Source: Nematostella vectensis
Taxonomy: Eukaryota > Cnidaria > Anthozoa > Actiniaria > Edwardsiidae
NCBI RefSeq assembly: GCF_932526225.1
Contig: NC_064047.1
Coordinates: 10,956,494-11,020,493, forward strand
Length of the DNA: 64,000 bases
Direction: 5' to 3'
Position numbers and translations under genes: made by a program. Below are positions 59,957 to 64,000 of the stretch, one piece after another. The notes beneath the pieces were generated by a model, which saw only the letters and a program-made list of their open reading frames with translations, did not search any database and was not told the origin of the DNA. Position 1 is the stretch's first letter; each line of letters opens with the position of its first letter.

Positions 59957-61372
59957 TACTATAATATATACTACTATATTATATACTACTGTATAATATA
60001 CTACTATATTTATACTACTATAATATGTACTACTATATTATATACTACTGTATTATATACTACTATATTATATACTACTATATTATATATTACTATATTA
60101 TATACTACTACATTATATACTACTATATTATATACTACTGTATTTTATACTACTATATTATATACTACTATATTATATACTACTGTATTATATACTACTG
60201 TATTATATACTACTATATTATATACTACTATATTATATACTACTATATTATATACTACTATATTATATACTACTATATTATATACTACTATATTATATAC
60301 CACTATATTATATACTACTATATTATACACCACTATATTATATACTACTATATTATATACTACTGTATTATATACTACTGTATTATATACTACTGTATTA
60401 TATACTACTATATTATATACTACTATATTATATACTACTATATTATATACTACTATATTTTATACTACTATATTATATACTACTATATTATATACTACTA
60501 TATTATACACTACTGTATTATATACTACTGTATTAAATACTACTATATTATATACTACTATATTATATACTACTATATTATATACTACTATATTATATAC
60601 TACTATATTATATACTACTATATTATACACTACTGTATTATATACTACTGTATTTTATACTACTATATTATATACTACTATATTATATACTACTATATTA
60701 TATACTACTATATTATATACTACTATATTATATACTACTATATTATATACTACGATATTATATACTACTATATTATATACTACTGTATTATATACTACTG
60801 TATTATATACTACTGTATTATATACTACTGTATTATATACTACTGTATTATATACTACTGTATTATATACTATTGTATTATATACTACTCTATTATATAC
60901 TACTCTATTATATACTACTCTATTATATACTACTCTATTATATACTACTCTATTATATACTACTCTATTATATACTACTCTATTATATACTACTATATTA
61001 TATACTACTATATTATATACTACTATATTATATACTACTATATTATATACTACTATATTATATACTACTGTATTATATACTACTGTATTATATACTACTG
61101 TATTATATACTACTATATTATATACTACTGTATTATATACTACTGTATTATATACTACTATATTATATACTACTATATTATATACTACTATATTATATAC
61201 TACTATATTATATACTACTATATTATATACTACTATATTATATACTACTATATTATATACTACTATATTTTATGCTACTATATTATATACTACTATATTA
61301 TATACTACTATATTATATACTACTATATTTTATACTACTATATTATATACTACTATATTATATTCTACTAAA
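59957..61372. repeat. 15-bp satellite, ~94 copies
   Basis: The unit TATACTACTATATTA repeats with a strict 15-bp period for 1.4 kb. Variants occur in blocks: TACTGTA groups (e.g. 60780-60880, 61070-61150), a TACTCTA block at 60886-60985, and scattered TTTTATAC. Since 15 is a multiple of 3, frames stay open (a 448-residue Tyr/Ile frame), with no codon-level evidence of a protein. Confidence 0.97.
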
Positions 61373-61539
61373 GTATGATTGGGTTTGGCTCAGAGACCAT
61401 GAGGGCAAGAGAAATAATTGTTTTTCAAATCACACTTGTAGGACTATTTGTATACGTTTCTTGGTCGTTTCTTGCCGTTTTTGGCTTTTTAAAATCCGGC
61501 TCTTCTGTCCTTTTTTTGGAGGGGTGGGGGATTATTTTA

Positions 61540-61730
61540 AAGACTCTCGTCTTTTTTATGTTCTAAGGGAACTGCTTCAGACTCTCGGCGTGTTTATGTT
61601 TTTAGGGGATTGCTTTAGACTCTAGGCTTGTTTATGTTTTATGTGATTGTTTTGGACTCTCAGCTTTGTTTATGTTTTTAGGGGATTGCTTTAGACTCTC
61701 GGATTTTTTATGTTTTTAGGGGATTGCTTT
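61540..61730. repeat. ~44-bp degenerate tandem repeat containing a splice-acceptor motif
   Basis: About four copies of TTTATGTTTTTAGGGGATTG + CTTTAGACTCTCGG. The last copy supplies the apparent acceptor TTTTTAG| of the discoidin gene's signal-peptide exon at 61720. Confidence 0.8.
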
Positions 61731-63520
61731 ACTTGTGGCTTGCTTGGGCCTTCTGTTTAGCAGCATTGTCTCCTGTTTGGGTAAGTCCTACCTATCTAAA
61801 AAAAAGTATTTTATCATCCCCACCCCCAAAAAAGTCTTTTAAGACTTCAAGCTCGTACATAAATACACAATGTGTATATAGCCTCATGTATCACCCCTGG
61901 CTAAAGGATAGCAGTTGGTAGAATTCGAAACCGTACAGATTGGACGATCCGCCAAAAGATTGAACTCAGTGGGAAAAACTGGTAAGCCTGAAACAGTTGA
62001 TGATATCTCATTAATACTCACTTTTTAAAAAAGAAACTTATAAATAGCCGTAGCAGGGGGTGGGGCACTGGGGGCACGTGCCCCCCCCCCCCCCCAATAT
62101 TTTGAAAAATTATAAGGAAATGACAACTAGCATGGGCGTGGCCCATTGTTCTTAATGTTTCTGTATTGTGCCCCCCCCCCCCCTCGATCTTTCGGGGCCT
62201 GCTACGGCTATGCAACAAGTTGCATGCTACTATAGTTAGGCTTTCTGTATAGGCGCTGCGGAGAGGTTGAGGCTGATAAGCCCCAAAGTTTTCCTTGTGA
62301 ATGATATCTGACATCTAAGTATGTGTTTCCGGGTTCTTTTTTCTGATTATTTTTTTTCTCTGAAATTTTGCTTTGCGTTTTTCGATTGTATTGACCTTCA
62401 CCTCGATGTGTAGATTGCATGAATGACCTTGGTTTGGCGTCGGGCCGTCTCCGTGACTACCAGTTCAGTGCTTCTTCGTACGAAAATGGAGAAGGTGAAC
62501 CTTGGTATGGAAGGCTTGGCGGCTCCACCAAGAAGAACTGGTGCGCTTCCACCAAGGACACAGGCCAATATCTACAGGTACACATTACCATATATGCCAA
62601 TTTAGACAAACTCGCCATTGTGTGGTATGCATTGTAGGGTTTTTGTTCATGCTCTGGTGACCATTACGTGGCTTTCCGATACCAGGATTCAGCCATTACG
62701 TTACCCACGAACAACTGCAGGCTGCAAGACATGGCTTCTCGAGTGCGACCTTATACCGCCCAACATTTAGCCTGCATGTTGTCGTTGACTTTAGAGACAA
62801 ATATCCTCCCTAAATTTATACATGTTCTGTATCATCCTAACATGACTTTCAGATAGAGCTTGGCCCCAATGAACATAAAATCACGGCCGTGGCGACACAG
62901 GGAGCCAATAATCACGACTCTTGGGTACTGACGTACACATTATCCTCCAGTTATGATGGACGGAGTTGGGCTGATTACAAAGAGGGGGGAAGTGTAAAGG
63001 TACATACCGTATAGCCTACATACTGTATAGCCTAGATACTAAACAGATTACATACCGTATAGACTACGTATTGTATAGCCTACATACCGTATAGGTACAT
63101 ACCACATAGCCTATATAACGCATGACTACATAGCGTATAGACTACATACCGTATAGATTACATATCGTATAGCCTACAAACCGTGTCGACTACATACCGG
63201 AAACCCTACTTACCGTATAGCCTAAATACCGTATAGACTACATACCGTATAGCCTACATACCCTACAGCCTACATACTGTAGTGCCTACATGCCGTATAG
63301 CCTGCTTAACGTATAGTCTAAGTATATCCTATGTACAGTATGGAAAGCATGGTCTTAATATGATGTGAGTATTTTTCAAAGGTTTTCAGCGGGAACACCG
63401 ATAGGAAATCAATAGTCAAGCACGAGCTCGACCCAGCTTTCCACGCGGTCTATGTGCGTTTCCAGCCCAAAACATGGAGCGGGGACCTGTGTATGAGGGC
63501 TGAGCTATATGGGTGCTATG
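61720..63520 (+). CDS. F5/8 type C (discoidin) domain protein, 5' part, runs off window
   Basis: Exons 61720-61780 (IALLVACLGLLFSSIVSCLG, secretory-signal-like), 62414-62577 (DCMNDLGLASGRLRDYQFSA ... GRLGGSTKKNWCASTKDTGQ), 62853-62999 (IELGPNEHKITAVATQGANN) and 63382-63520 (VFSGNTDRKSIVKHEL ... AVYVRFQPKTWSGDLCMRAE). Donors are GTAAGT, GTACAC, GTACAT and GTAAGT; acceptors are AG, and phases chain 1-0-0-1. The order of Cys, W..., Q-IELG, GRxxxDxWVxxY-like, W, A-V-YVRFxP and the final C (LYGC) fits one discoidin domain, a carbohydrate/lipid-binding beta-sandwich of secreted or membrane proteins. The true ATG exon was not found, and the gene continues past 63520. Confidence 0.8.
62044..62211. 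mobile_element. 168-bp MITE-like element in an intron
   Basis: Ends ATAGCCGTAGCAGG and its reverse complement CCTGCTACGGCTAT. The inside has two poly-C runs and AATATTTTGAAAAATTATAA. It belongs to the same family as fragments near 18950, 23140 and 54460. It lies between the signal-peptide exon and the first discoidin exon. Confidence 0.75.
63000..63320. repeat. ~16-bp degenerate repeat (TACATACCGTATAGCC)
   Basis: About 18 degenerate copies of ACATACCGTATAG(C/A)CT within the intron between the discoidin exons at 62999 and 63382. It starts right at the donor, GTACATACCGTATAGCC. Confidence 0.9.
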
Positions 63521-64000
63521 GTAAGTTGACTTTTGTTGGGTTTCCTGTTGTGTTTAATGAGTTTATGTAGGCCTGTGTGCAAACTCGTTCACAGGGCCCT
63601 TTCCCTTTCCTGTCGTTTGGTCGACGGGAGATGGCCCTGGGATCGACCGGTCACGTGACTCCTTTTACACCCAGGATCTTTGGGTGTAATAAATAAGCAT
63701 AAATTATCCAATGTATATCTTCAAAACAAGATGGCGGCAGAGTCGGAAGTACCGGCCGTTTTCACTCGATTTAGGATAGCTAAGAATTGCTAAGATTTTT
63801 CATCTTTGAATTTAAAGTTAAACAAGACAGTGCCTGAAATTTGAAAGATTTTGAAGCAAAATATGTTTTAGGTTTCGTTTAGGGGGGTTTGACACCCTGT
63901 CCATGAGCACTTGCGCGTGATTTTCTGAGTAGCAGCAGCAGCAAAAAACGCGTGAAATTCGCGGGGAAAAATCCGTCAAAATGTATCGAAGAAAATGTAT
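63521..64000. other. Intron of discoidin gene, right window edge
   Basis: No further exon recognised before the window ends. Confidence 0.5.

Noticed and set aside
60025-61625. 448-aa Tyr/Ile-rich and 250-aa Leu/Tyr-rich open frames
   Set aside because: Created by the 15-bp satellite; no other coding signal.

Overview
The window looks like nuclear DNA of an anthozoan cnidarian (sea-anemone type, Nematostella-like). I infer this from intron-rich genes with short exons, intronless or few-intron class A and class C GPCRs, AT-rich intergenic DNA full of minisatellites and MITE-like inverted-repeat elements, and viral-type genes of a kind I recall as repeated in anthozoan genomes. The species assignment is an inference; no search was run.

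Layout. (1) About 546-29400, minus strand: one long, many-exon gene that I identify as SMCR8, the DENN/longin partner of C9orf72. I rebuilt about 22 exons by eye from splice sites, codon phase and remembered similarity to human SMCR8. Its last exon runs into an 81-bp tandem repeat at the left edge. (2) 6592-14896: an 8.3-kb virus-like transposon with ~283-bp terminal inverted repeats, sitting inside one SMCR8 intron. It carries a polymerase B/SF1-helicase replicase, a major-capsid-like N-terminus, other structural-type proteins and a Cys-rich protein. Most genes carry frameshifts, and an internal deletion truncated both the capsid gene and the replicase at one junction. (3) 29593-30695, plus strand: a short FLASH/CASP8AP2-like gene, probably sharing a bidirectional promoter with SMCR8. 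(4) 31-39 kb: MITEs, degenerate repeats and a two-exon minus-strand gene for a 64-aa protein (35017-35983). (5) 39424-40437: an intronless rhodopsin-class GPCR. (6) 45960-48776 (+) and 50418-54386 (-): two tail-to-tail metabotropic-glutamate-like class C GPCRs, the first intronless and the second with three exons. (7) 54.4-61.4 kb: gene-poor DNA ending in a ~1.4-kb, 15-bp satellite. (8) 61720-63520, plus: a secreted or membrane protein with an F5/8-type C (discoidin) domain, running off the right edge.

The host genes do not form a pathway. SMCR8 acts in lysosome/autophagy control, FLASH in histone pre-mRNA 3' processing, and the receptors in ligand sensing. The most notable structures are the degraded viral element nested in SMCR8, the coding minisatellite at the SMCR8 C-terminus, minisatellites whose units contain splice sites, and a tandem array of CLEAR-type E-boxes at 41.1-41.4 kb.
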